The position numbers and the translations under genes were made by a program. The notes under the pieces were generated by a model, which did not search any database, was not told where the DNA came from, and saw only the letters and a list, made by a program, of their open reading frames with translations. A DNA stretch of 38,163 nt from Gemmatimonadota bacterium (lineage in GTDB: Bacteria; Gemmatimonadota; Gemmatimonadetes; Longimicrobiales; Gaopeijiaceae). Numbering within the stretch: position 1 is the first letter of the stretch; each line of letters begins with the position of its first letter. The stretch spans positions 1-38,163 of the forward strand of contig JAPPNN010000057.1 of assembly GCA_028873815.1 (NCBI GenBank), in the 5' to 3' direction. Shown piece after piece: positions 17,536 to 25,340 of the stretch.

Positions 17536-18237
17536 TCAGTTCAACGTCACGTAGCGCTCGAACCGCACGACCTCGTCTTCGTCCACGTACTTCCCGATCT
17601 CGCGCCGGAACTGGTCGAGATCGGTGTACGGGCGGTACTCCTCGAACTCGTGCGCCATGCGCTCGGTCATCCCCGGAACCGCCATGATCTCCTCGCGGGT
17701 GGCGCTGTTGAGGTCGATCGGGACATACACGTACCGCGCGAGCCGCTCGACCTCTTCCTCGTCCACGTACTTGCCGATCTCCCTGCGGAACTCGCCCATG
17801 TCCTCGTAGGGACGGTACTCCTCGAACTCGTGCGCCATCCGATCCCCCACGCCGGGAATCATCAGGATCTCGTCGTTCGTCACGTCGTTCAGGTTGATCG
17901 GCAGCCACAGAGATTCATACGCCGCCATCGCCGCGTCGTCGCCGATCGCCCCCGCCAGCGCCGCGTGCACATCCGCCGCGCGCAGGTAGGGCCGCCCGCC
18001 GGCAATTGCCGCGGCAGCCTCCGCAGTGATCCCCGGAATCAATGTCAATTCGTCTTCGGCGGCGAGGTTGGGGTTGAGCAGGGCGGCCATGGCATCGGCG
18101 GCACCCATGTCGTCCATGGCCTCCACGGGCTCCGCGGCGGCGGGTTCAGACTCGGCCGAATCGCCGCCCCCGCCACAGCTGGCCAATAGCGCCGTGGTCA
18201 TGACAAGGGTGAGCGGCACGGTGTGATTGCGGAACAT
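17536..18237 (-). CDS. Lipoprotein with three helix-hairpin-helix repeats
   Basis: 233 residues; ATG preceded by GGAAGAGGG. A lipoprotein signal ends at Cys21 (TALLASCGGGG). After an acidic linker come three HhH units: about 54-111 (ELTLIPGITAEAAAAI), 113-172 (INLNDVTNDEILMIPGVG) and 173-232 (IDLNSATREEIMAVPGMT). Units two and three have an exact 60-residue period and share MAHEFEEYRPY and FRREIGKYVDE. HhH motifs of the ComEA type bind DNA, but this protein is acidic and lipid-anchored outside the cytoplasm, so DNA uptake, protein binding or metal-linked roles are all open. The promoter upstream carries a Fur-like site and a PepSY gene follows, which favours an iron-related role. Confidence 0.85.
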   Translation of the reverse strand: MFRNHTVPLTLVMTTALLASCGGGGDSAESEPAAAEPVEAMDDMGAADAMAALLNPNLAAEDELTLIPGITAEAAAAIAGGRPYLRAADVHAALAGAIGDDAAMAAYESLWLPINLNDVTNDEILMIPGVGDRMAHEFEEYRPYEDMGEFRREIGKYVDEEEVERLARYVYVPIDLNSATREEIMAVPGMTERMAHEFEEYRPYTDLDQFRREIGKYVDEDEVVRFERYVTLN

Positions 18238-18310
18238 GATCCCTCTTCCTTTCCCATTGCGAACCGAGCTTTACGATAGTGACCCCCCACAGGCCCCGAA
18301 GGTTGGGACA

Positions 18311-18339
18311 AAAATGAGACTCATTCTCAATCAAGTCAA
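18311..18339 (-). promoter_or_regulatory. Sigma70-like promoter of the HhH-PepSY operon
   Basis: Reading the minus strand, TTGACT (18339-18334) is followed after exactly 17 bases by CATTTT (18316-18311), about 75 bases before the ATG at 18237. The Fur-like palindrome occupies the spacer, so a bound repressor would block RNA polymerase. The -10 match is modest. Confidence 0.55.
18315..18329. promoter_or_regulatory. Fur-box-like operator
   Basis: TGAGACTCATTCTCA is a near-perfect inverted repeat and agrees with the 7-1-7 Fur pattern TGAGAATNATTCTCA at 13 of 14 defined positions by my count. It lies between the -35 and -10 of the HhH-PepSY promoter and about 180 bases before the divergent DUF5916 gene. 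Confidence 0.65.
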
Positions 18340-18509
18340 CGAGGCGATCCACCACGGGCCGGGGGCATCAAGCACCGGAAATCCACGAGCGCGACCGCCG
18401 ACCCCTCCAACGGAGACGCACACTACGGTGTCTTTTCCGATAGCGCCGGCCATCCCATAGTACCTGGACCGGCGGTTTGCCCGACCACGGTCCAAGGAAC
18501 CAGAACACG

Positions 18510-20840
18510 ATGAATTCAAAGTCAGCCCACTTGCGGAGTTCCGCGGCATCGATGCCCGGTCTTGCGGCATCCGTGCTTCTCGCCACGGCCGTGGCGGCAT
18601 CCCCAGGCGGCGCAGCCGCCCAGACGGCAAACGGAGACAACGGGGCCCCGCCGGTTCTGGAAGCCGCCGCGCTGCCCGTCGAGGTCCGGATCGACCTCGA
18701 CGGCCGCATGGAAGAGGCAGTCTGGCAAACCGCCACTCCGATCACCGATTTCAGCCAGCAGGAGCCGGTCGAGGGGGGCGCACCCTCGGAGCAGACCGAA
18801 ATCCGCGTCGTTTTCGATGAGGACGCCCTCTATATCGGTGCGATCCTGTACGGTGACCCGGCCAACATCCTGGCCTACCAGCGGCAGCGGGACGCGAGCC
18901 TGCGCACCGACGACCGCTTCATGTGGATCCTCGACACCTTCCTGGACGGGCGCACCGGCTATTTCTTCGAGATCAATCCGGCAGGGCTGATGGGGGACGG
19001 GATTCTGACCGGAAGCGGCGGCGGTTGGGGCGGTGGCGGTGGCGGCGGCGGCGGGTCCGGCAAGGCCTGGGACGGCATTTGGGAGGCTCGGACGGCGCAG
19101 CGGGACGACGGCTGGTCGGCCGAGATCCGCATCCCGTTCAGGACCCTCAACTTCAATCCCGACCTGGACAGCTGGGGGATCAACTTCCAGCGCACGATCC
19201 GTCACCGCAACGAGGAGATCCTCTGGCGGGGCTACCGGCGCAACGAAGGACTCTTCCGACCGGTGCACGCCGGTCGGCTGACGGGCTTGAGAAACCTGTC
19301 GCAAGGACTGGGACTGGAGGCCAGACCTTCAGCCGTCACGACCTGGAAGAACGTCCCCGGCAACACCGACCCGACGACCTTTCCGAGCGACGTCAGCCTC
19401 GACGTCAACTACAGCGTTACGTCCAGCCTGCGCGCGTCGGCCAGCATCAACACCGACTTCGCGGAGGTCGAGAGCGACGAGCGGCGCGTCAACCTGACGC
19501 GATTCCCTCAGCGCTTTCGCGAACGCCGGGATTTCTTTCTCGAGGGATCGGGGGTCTTCAGCTTTGCTCCGCGCAGTGGCCCCACGCCCTTCTTCTCGCG
19601 CCGGATCGGACTCAGATCGGGCCAGCAGATACCGATCCAGTACGGCACGCGGCTGACCGGCCAGGCGGGGAAGTATGAACTCGGCTTCTACCAGATCGGC
19701 ACCGCGGCCCACTCCTTCTTCAGCGAGAGCACCCTGGCGGACGTGAGCATTCCGAGAGAAACGTTCACCGTGGCACGCATGAAGCGCTCGATCTTCGAGC
19801 AGTCGACGATCGGCGCGATCTACACGCGCAGGGCGGCGGCGCCCGGCGCCGACGGCATTGTCGAGGCCGACGGGCACACGGTCGGCATCGACGCCCAGTT
19901 GAACACGCGGCACTTCTTCGGCAACAAGCGCCTGGAAATGGAGGCTTTCTTCGTCTGGAACTCCAACCCGGATCCCACGGTCGACCGGTCGCTCAACGAT
20001 CTTACCGCCCGCGGACTGCGCCTGAACTTCCCGAACGACATCTGGACCGCCCACATCTCGTACCGCGAGTTCGGCGACGACTACAGGCCATCTCTCGGCT
20101 TCGTGCCCCGCAACGGATTTCGCCGGGTGGAGCCCCGGGTTGGCTGGGCGCCCCGGCCACAGAGCATCGCCTGGATCCGGCAGCTCGACTTCGCGGTCCA
20201 GTTCCGCAATCTCACCAACATCGACACCGGCGTGCTCGAAGAGCGCGAATGGCAGTTCGACCTTTTCGGGATCGACTTCGAGAGCGGAGACAACATCGAG
20301 ATCGAAGCGACCCGCGTCCGCGAATTCCTGGACTACGGTTACGAGGTGAGCGACGGGATCGACATTCTCCCAGGCGATTACACGACCTGGGAATGGGGCA
20401 TGCGCGGCCGCACCGCAGGCCATCGGCGCGTGTCGATGTTCGGAGGCATCAGTCGCGGGGGCTTCTGGGACGGCGACCGGACGCGCATGAACGTCCGAGC
20501 GTCGTTCAGACCGAATCCGGGCGTCAGCATCTCCACCAACTTCGAGCACAACGCCGTGTCGCTGCCGCGCGGCGACTTCGATGCCGATGTCTACGAAATC
20601 GAGGGCGAGTGGAACCCCAACCAGTGGGTCAGCGTCACCAACCAGATCCGCTACGACAACGACAGTAACATCGTGGGGCTGTTCGCCCGGCTGCGGTGGA
20701 TCGTGCGCCCCGGCAACGACGTGTTCCTGGTCTACACGCACAACTGGCGGAACCTCGGTCTGGACATCCTCAGCGACCGCGACCTGATCACCCTGTCGCG
20801 GGGCAGCGCGATCAAGGCGAACTACACGTACCGGTTCTAG
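18510..20840 (+). CDS. DUF5916 protein with CBM9-like N-domain
   Basis: 776 residues from the ATG at 18510 (AAGGAA upstream; a TTG at 18477 is in frame but lies before the signal). Signal peptide cut after AAA (37). Residues about 50-240 form a carbohydrate-binding family 9-like domain (VRIDLDGRMEEAVWQTATPI, DALYIGAILYGDP, DRFMWILDTFLDGRTGYFF) interrupted by a poly-glycine loop near 169-186. The remainder is the DUF5916 region, rich in alternating beta strands and ending in ANYTYRF, as in outer-membrane barrels. Such proteins are frequent next to TonB systems in Gemmatimonadota; the role is unproven. Its stop overlaps the surE stop on the other strand (CTAG). The Fur-like site lies upstream, so iron control is possible. 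Confidence 0.85.
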   Translation: MNSKSAHLRSSAASMPGLAASVLLATAVAASPGGAAAQTANGDNGAPPVLEAAALPVEVRIDLDGRMEEAVWQTATPITDFSQQEPVEGGAPSEQTEIRVVFDEDALYIGAILYGDPANILAYQRQRDASLRTDDRFMWILDTFLDGRTGYFFEINPAGLMGDGILTGSGGGWGGGGGGGGGSGKAWDGIWEARTAQRDDGWSAEIRIPFRTLNFNPDLDSWGINFQRTIRHRNEEILWRGYRRNEGLFRPVHAGRLTGLRNLSQGLGLEARPSAVTTWKNVPGNTDPTTFPSDVSLDVNYSVTSSLRASASINTDFAEVESDERRVNLTRFPQRFRERRDFFLEGSGVFSFAPRSGPTPFFSRRIGLRSGQQIPIQYGTRLTGQAGKYELGFYQIGTAAHSFFSESTLADVSIPRETFTVARMKRSIFEQSTIGAIYTRRAAAPGADGIVEADGHTVGIDAQLNTRHFFGNKRLEMEAFFVWNSNPDPTVDRSLNDLTARGLRLNFPNDIWTAHISYREFGDDYRPSLGFVPRNGFRRVEPRVGWAPRPQSIAWIRQLDFAVQFRNLTNIDTGVLEEREWQFDLFGIDFESGDNIEIEATRVREFLDYGYEVSDGIDILPGDYTTWEWGMRGRTAGHRRVSMFGGISRGGFWDGDRTRMNVRASFRPNPGVSISTNFEHNAVSLPRGDFDADVYEIEGEWNPNQWVSVTNQIRYDNDSNIVGLFARLRWIVRPGNDVFLVYTHNWRNLGLDILSDRDLITLSRGSAIKANYTYRF

Positions 20841-21715
20841 CGTCCGGTCAGTAGCCCGTCGAGGTCCCAGGACGCCAGATCCTGAAGCGCAGCGAGATCC
20901 GTCGCGTCGTAGCGCAGCGCCGCGATCGTGATCATGCCCTGCATGAACGCCTCGGTGTCGCTGCCGGGCGGAAACGTGTCCTCCGGCGATATGCGCGGCT
21001 GAAACACGCGCACACCGTCTTCCGGCTCGACCTCCTGGTACCCGAGACGGAGGTAGCTGCCGCCCATTCCCGCTGCCGCGATCCCGGCGACCTGGTCTTC
21101 GGACGCAGCCGGGAAGTTGATCGAGAAGACAGTTCCCGGGCGTGACGGACGCGCACGAAGCGCCTGCACAAACCGCGCGACAACCTCCGCCGGGTAGCCG
21201 AAGTCCATGGAGCGGCCCCCGAGAGAGGCTGCGACGGCCGGAATCCCATGGTAGGCGCCCGCCATGGCCGCGCCGACGGTACCCGACATGCGCGCGAGAT
21301 CACCGGTATTGGCGCCCGCATTGATCCCGCTGACAACGAGGTCGAAGCCTCCGTCCGGAGCAAGGGCCTGGGTCGCGAGGATGACCGAACCCGCAGGGGT
21401 GGTGTCCACGCAGTGGCCCCACACCTCACCCTCGATCTCATACGGCCGCAGTCTGATCGGCAGGTCCAGCCGCACCGACATGCTGCTGCCGCTGCGCTGG
21501 CCGCACGGGGCCACCACGGTCACCTCGCCCACCGCCCTCAGCGCCTTGGCCAGTTGCTGGATCCCGGGCGACTCGATGCCGTCATCGTTGGTGACCAGGA
21601 TATGGTACAAATCCGCAGACGACCGCCCGTCCTGGCCGGAAGGTGCCCGGTCGCACGCCGAGGCCGACAGCGCAACCGCGAGGAAAACCGAGAATACGCG
21701 ACGAGATCCGCCCAT
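20837..21715 (-). CDS. surE: SurE-family 5'/3'-nucleotidase, exported lipoprotein form
   Basis: 292 residues from the ATG at 21715 (AGGGGG upstream); the frame is open further 5' through the tRNA, which cannot be coding. SurE motifs are intact: ILVTNDDGIESPG (Asp44-Asp45), QRSGSSMSV and VVSGINAGANTGDLARMSGTVGAA split over the metal site. SurE removes phosphate from nucleotides with a divalent metal and is normally cytoplasmic and about 250 residues long. Here a lipoprotein signal (ALSASAC, Cys21) precedes the domain, so it should act in the periplasm, perhaps in nucleotide scavenging. The gene converges with DUF5916 and lies downstream of tRNA-Ala on the same strand. Confidence 0.9.
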   Translation of the reverse strand: MGGSRRVFSVFLAVALSASACDRAPSGQDGRSSADLYHILVTNDDGIESPGIQQLAKALRAVGEVTVVAPCGQRSGSSMSVRLDLPIRLRPYEIEGEVWGHCVDTTPAGSVILATQALAPDGGFDLVVSGINAGANTGDLARMSGTVGAAMAGAYHGIPAVAASLGGRSMDFGYPAEVVARFVQALRARPSRPGTVFSINFPAASEDQVAGIAAAGMGGSYLRLGYQEVEPEDGVRVFQPRISPEDTFPPGSDTEAFMQGMITIAALRYDATDLAALQDLASWDLDGLLTGR

Positions 21716-21752
21716 GCCTGCCCCCTGGTGTCCTGCCCGTCTGGATTGGTAG

Positions 21753-21825
21753 TGGAGCCAACCGGGATCGAACCGGTGACCTCTGGCTTGCAAAGCCAGC
21801 GCTCTCCCAGCTGAGCTATGGCCCC
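21753..21825 (-). tRNA. tRNA-Ala (anticodon UGC)
   Basis: 73 bases on the minus strand, 5' end at 21825. The acceptor stem GGGGCCA pairs with TGGCTCC and includes the G3:U70 pair that marks alanine tRNAs; the discriminator is A. The D-arm (TAGCTCAGCTGGGAGAGC), the anticodon stem CTGGC/GCCAG with loop TTTGCAA, and the T-arm GGTTCGATCC are all normal. The CCA end is not encoded. Confidence 0.97.
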
Positions 21826-21853
21826 AGGATCGCTGGCGACAGCCAGCCGGGAA

Positions 21854-21882
21854 AAGATAGCCGGCGGACAGCCAGTCCCCAA
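21854..21882 (-). promoter_or_regulatory. Likely promoter of tRNA-Ala
   Basis: On the minus strand TTGGGG (21882-21877) and TATCTT (21859-21854) are 17 bases apart. The -10 ends 28 bases before the tRNA 5' end. The -35 match is partial. Confidence 0.45.
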
Positions 21883-21887
21883 GGAGC

Positions 21888-21955
21888 CACTCCCCGGAGC
21901 GCCGGGCGATCACTCTCCGGGAACGCCGGGACACCACTCCCCGGGCAATCGGGCT
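21888..21955. repeat. Degenerate 23-24-bp tandem repeat, about three copies
   Basis: Units begin CACTCCCCGG at 21888, CACTCTCCGG at 21911 and CACTCCCCGG at 21935, each followed by a GCCGGG or ATCGGG element. It fills the space between the tRNA promoter and the start of the DUF4015 gene. Confidence 0.65.
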
Positions 21956-21960
21956 ATATT
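21955..21960 (+). promoter_or_regulatory. TATATT -10-like element five bases before a start codon
   Basis: TATATT ends 5 bases before the ATG at 21966 and there is no Shine-Dalgarno sequence, so the mRNA may be leaderless. No convincing -35 is seen. Confidence 0.35.
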
Positions 21961-21965
21961 GGTGC

Positions 21966-23483
21966 ATGAAACAAATGGCGGTGGGGCTCCGGGTCGCGGT
22001 TCCTTCGCTCGTGATTGCATTCCTGGTCGCGGCTTGCGGCAGAGCCGACGGAATGCCGGAAGGCAGCGCAGCCGTTGACGCGCCCGCGCCCGAGGAGGCG
22101 GTCGATATCGCCGCCAATTCGGAGGCCAGCCCGGAAGCCGACGCCTCCTCCCTCGGTACCGGCGTTAACGCCTTGGCGCCGACCAACGCTAAGGATTCGG
22201 TCCACGCGGCAACCGACGGCATCGCCGCCGATGCCACGCCGGCCGAGCGCACCTTCTTCCATTTCACGCGGCCCGACCACATCCGCGGCCTCTACGTGAA
22301 CTCGTGGTCCGGAGGCTCCAGGCGGCGCATGGCGGCCCTGATCGATCTCGCCGAACGAACCGAGATCAACACCTTCGTGATCGACATCAAGGACGCCAGC
22401 GGCTACGTGAGCCACCCCAGCGAGGTGCCCCTCGCCCAGGAGGTGGGAGCCACCGAAGACATCCGCATTCCCAGCATGGCGTGGCTCCTGGGACAGCTCG
22501 AGGCGGCAGGCATCTACCCCGTGGCCCGGATTGTGATCGTCAAGGACCCCGTCCTCGCAGCGGCCCGTCCCGAGCTGGCCGTGCAGGACACGGCCGGCGG
22601 CGTATGGACGGACAACAACGGGGTCGTCTGGCTCAATCCGTTCAACAAGGCCGTCTGGGAGTATCATGTCGATCTGGCGCGCGAGGTCGCCGAGATGGGC
22701 TTCCCGGAGATTCAGTGGGACTATGTCCGCTTCCCCGATGCGCCCGCGTCGGCACTCGGCCGGGCGCACTTTCCCGGCCGGAATGGACAGCCGCGGACCA
22801 CGGCGATCCGCGAGTTCCTGGCGTACAGCCGCGACGCGCTCGCGGACCTCGAGGTCGATGTGACCGCGGACGTGTTCGGGGTCACTACCTCCGCAACCCG
22901 GGACGTGGGAATAGGGCAGGTCTGGGAATCCTTCATCGATGTCGTCGATGTGGCCCTGCCGATGGTCTACCCGAGCCACTACTGGAAGGGCAGCTACGGC
23001 GTCGAGGAACCCAACGCCTACCCTTATGAGATCGTGCGCAAGGCGCTCAGGGACGCGCTGGAGCGCTCCGCCGCGCTGGAGGGCGCCGGGGCGACCCGTC
23101 CGTGGCTCCAGGACTTCACGCTTGGACCCCCGCGCTACGAGGCCCCCGAAGTCCGCGCGCAGATCCAGGCCGCGTACGACCTCGGCATCATGGAGTGGGT
23201 GCTGTGGAATCCTGGCAGCCGCTACACGGAGGACGCGCTGGAACCGGCGGAGGGGTTCGCGGCCGAGCCCCTGGTCCGCGTCGGTAACCAGGTGGTTCCG
23301 GTTTCCAGGCGCTTCGAACTCTTCGACACGACCACCGTCGTCGCGCAGCCGGAAGAGGAGAGCGGATCCGGTGACGGCGCCCCCGGCCCGGACGGCGGCA
23401 GTACGCCCGCGAACGATACGCTCCCGGTTCCTGGGGTGGCGCGGCCGGATACGGTCGGCGCCGGGATCGGCCGGTCAGGCTAG
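21966..23483 (+). CDS. DUF4015 putative glycoside hydrolase lipoprotein
   Basis: 505 residues; the ATG at 21966 gives a lipoprotein signal ending in LVAACGRAD (Cys23). An Ala-rich linker to about residue 95 leads to a TIM-barrel-like domain of the DUF4015 family: HIRGLYVNSWSGGS, EINTFVIDIKDASGYV, GIYPVARIVIVKDP, DNNGVVWLNPFN, FPEIQWDYVRFPD, VTADVFGVTT, LPMVYPSHYWKG and GIMEWVLWNPGSRY. The family is related to glycoside hydrolases, with acidic residues (DIKD, QWDYVRFPD) at likely catalytic strand ends; the substrate is unknown. The last 60 residues are a Pro/Asp-rich tail. It is divergent from tRNA-Ala and stands alone. Confidence 0.85.
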   Translation: MKQMAVGLRVAVPSLVIAFLVAACGRADGMPEGSAAVDAPAPEEAVDIAANSEASPEADASSLGTGVNALAPTNAKDSVHAATDGIAADATPAERTFFHFTRPDHIRGLYVNSWSGGSRRRMAALIDLAERTEINTFVIDIKDASGYVSHPSEVPLAQEVGATEDIRIPSMAWLLGQLEAAGIYPVARIVIVKDPVLAAARPELAVQDTAGGVWTDNNGVVWLNPFNKAVWEYHVDLAREVAEMGFPEIQWDYVRFPDAPASALGRAHFPGRNGQPRTTAIREFLAYSRDALADLEVDVTADVFGVTTSATRDVGIGQVWESFIDVVDVALPMVYPSHYWKGSYGVEEPNAYPYEIVRKALRDALERSAALEGAGATRPWLQDFTLGPPRYEAPEVRAQIQAAYDLGIMEWVLWNPGSRYTEDALEPAEGFAAEPLVRVGNQVVPVSRRFELFDTTTVVAQPEEESGSGDGAPGPDGGSTPANDTLPVPGVARPDTVGAGIGRSG

Positions 23484-23561
23484 CGGGCCGGTTTCGCCCG
23501 CCGGCGGTTCGCAAGCGGGCCGGCTCCGTCCTGCGGTGCCGACCGCACTCGGCGGCACCGT

Positions 23562-24548
23562 CTACACCAGCGGCGCGGATTCGCTCCCCGCGGCGGCGGC
23601 CAAATATCGCCGCACCACCTCACCCGCCTCTTCGATCCCCGAAATCCCGGCCACACTCTTCCCCGCCTGCCACAGCTCCTTCTCTTCGTCGGTCAGCGAA
23701 CGCTTCAGCTGCCAGAATGACTTGACCGCGTAGAAGAGCCGCATCCAGTGCTTCGTGCGGTTGTTCCGCAGCAGGCGCTTCGCGAGCGGGCTGGCCTTCA
23801 GACCCATGCGTTGGACGTACCGGGTATTCAGGACGGACACCGGGATTCCCGTCAACTTCTCCGACAGGACCACGTCGTCCTCCGCCGCGTCCAGAATGGC
23901 CTGTTTGTACGCGTGCGATGCAGTGCACTCGCGCGTGGCGATGAAGCGCGTTCCCAGCTGGACACCGGCGTATCCGAGCGAAAGCGCGCGAGCGAATTCG
24001 CCCGGCGTGCCGACCCCGCCGGCACAAACGACCGGCACACCCAGGTCCCCGACCTCGTCGAAGAGCTCCTCCACCCCACGCGGCCCGGCGTGTCCTCCCG
24101 CACGCCGGTTCACGGCAATGAGGCCATGCACCCCCGACTCGAGTCCCTTGAGTGCCCACTTCCGCTCCGTGACGTCGTGATAGACGACGCCGCCGTACGG
24201 CGCGACCCTGTCCACCACCCACCCGGGCTTCCCGAGCGAGGTCACGAAAAACCGCACCCCCTCCTCGAGCGCGATGTCGATCCACTCCACCATGCGCTCG
24301 TGGTACCTCCTGGACGCCTTCTCGATCAAGGCATTCATCCCGATCGGCCTGGACGTCAGGCGCCGCATGTAGCGCACGCCTTCGCGGAAATCGTAGCCGT
24401 GCACGTAGGTAAGGCTCACGGGCTGCAGGATCCCTATGCCGCCCGCCTCCGACGCGGCCGCCACCAGCTCGGGATTGCTGCACGGGTACATGGCGCCGCA
24501 GATCAGCGGCACCTCGATCCCCGCGTGCTCGGTCAGCGCGGTCCTCAC
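23562..24548 (-). CDS. Nitronate monooxygenase-family flavoprotein
   Basis: 328 residues from a GTG at 24548 that overlaps the stop of the methyltransferase by four bases (GTGA), the usual sign of coupled translation. An open frame continues upstream but only in the shadow of that gene. The TIM-barrel of the NMO/2-nitropropane dioxygenase family is clear: LICGAMYPCSNPELVAAASE, GGIGILQPVSLTYVHG, FFVTSLGKPG, HGLIAVNRRAGGHAG, PVVCAGGVGTPGEFARAL and GVQLGTRFIATREC. The GGHAG and GGVGT motifs bind FMN phosphate. Family members oxidise alkyl nitronates, but this subgroup (with 'GAMYPCSNP') is poorly studied. The C-terminal 90 residues are helical and may cover the active site. Confidence 0.88.
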   Translation of the reverse strand: MRTALTEHAGIEVPLICGAMYPCSNPELVAAASEAGGIGILQPVSLTYVHGYDFREGVRYMRRLTSRPIGMNALIEKASRRYHERMVEWIDIALEEGVRFFVTSLGKPGWVVDRVAPYGGVVYHDVTERKWALKGLESGVHGLIAVNRRAGGHAGPRGVEELFDEVGDLGVPVVCAGGVGTPGEFARALSLGYAGVQLGTRFIATRECTASHAYKQAILDAAEDDVVLSEKLTGIPVSVLNTRYVQRMGLKASPLAKRLLRNNRTKHWMRLFYAVKSFWQLKRSLTDEEKELWQAGKSVAGISGIEEAGEVVRRYLAAAAGSESAPLV

Positions 24549-25258
24549 GGCTTCCGTCCCAGCACGGCGATCCTGCGCCTGAGCAGCGGCACCCACCGCT
24601 GCGCGATCCGTTCCAGCGCCCTGAGCCCCGGGAGGTGGGATTCGGCGAAGTAGGCGCGTTCGATGTGGAATCCGGCCCCCGTCATGAGCGCCTTCATGCG
24701 CGCCATCGACTTGTAGTCCACGTGGCTCACATCCCTCTTCAGTATGATGTCGTTGTTCTTCAGCACCTCGAGGATGTGACTCCGGCACGGCGTCCACACC
24801 GCGAACACACCCCCCGGCGCCAGCACGCGAAACGCCTCGGCCGCGACGGCCTCCGAATCGTCCGGGTACAGGTGCTCGAACAGGTCGGCCGCGACCACCG
24901 CTTCGAACGAGCCCGCCTCCAGCCCCGTGGCCCGGGCGTCGGCAACCCGAAACACCACGTTGTCGACGCCATGCACGGGCACGCGCGCGTTGCAGCCCGC
25001 GATCGCACGCTCGGAGAAATCCACGCCGACGACCTCGCGAACCCTGGGCGAGAGCGCGTGGCTGATGGTGCCCCAGCCGCACCCCAAGTCCAGGACCCGG
25101 TGCGTTGGCCGACCCGGGTAAAGCTCGGTCACCCTGGCGACCCGGTAGCGCTGGAACCGGCTCTCGAAGTCCCGCAGGTGCTCCGCCGCGTCGAAATAGG
25201 CCGTCTCGTCATAGTACGATCTGCCGACCCGCCGGTCCCGATCCGTCGCCCCGTCCAT
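24545..25258 (-). CDS. Class I SAM-dependent methyltransferase
   Basis: 237 residues from the ATG at 25258, preferred to one at 25291 because AGGAAGG lies just before it. Rossmann-fold motifs are in order: VLDLGCGWGTISHAL (SAM-binding motif I), VVGVDFSERAIAGCNARV, FRVADARATGLE, FEAVVAADLFEHL and EAFRVLAPGGVFAVWTPC. The profile is that of UbiG/Methyltransf_11 enzymes. The last third (HVDYKSMARMKALMTGAGFHIERAYF) is typical of the small-molecule branch, but the substrate is unknown. It overlaps the nitronate monooxygenase by four bases, so the two are probably used together. It is divergent from the gene at 25341. Confidence 0.88.
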   Translation of the reverse strand: MDGATDRDRRVGRSYYDETAYFDAAEHLRDFESRFQRYRVARVTELYPGRPTHRVLDLGCGWGTISHALSPRVREVVGVDFSERAIAGCNARVPVHGVDNVVFRVADARATGLEAGSFEAVVAADLFEHLYPDDSEAVAAEAFRVLAPGGVFAVWTPCRSHILEVLKNNDIILKRDVSHVDYKSMARMKALMTGAGFHIERAYFAESHLPGLRALERIAQRWVPLLRRRIAVLGRKP

Positions 25259-25340
25259 TGGCCTTCCTTTGGCCTCCCGTTGTAAACTCATCGGTCGCGA
25301 TCCCCGGCCAACCTACCTGTCACCGCCGCACATTCGAAAC

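Noticed and set aside
19329..20741. Open frame of 470 residues on the minus strand
   Set aside because: Antisense to the DUF5916 gene and made of Ala/Val/Arg/Glu-rich shadow sequence.
21888..21955. CRISPR-like array
   Set aside because: The three units are adjacent, degenerate and without spacers.
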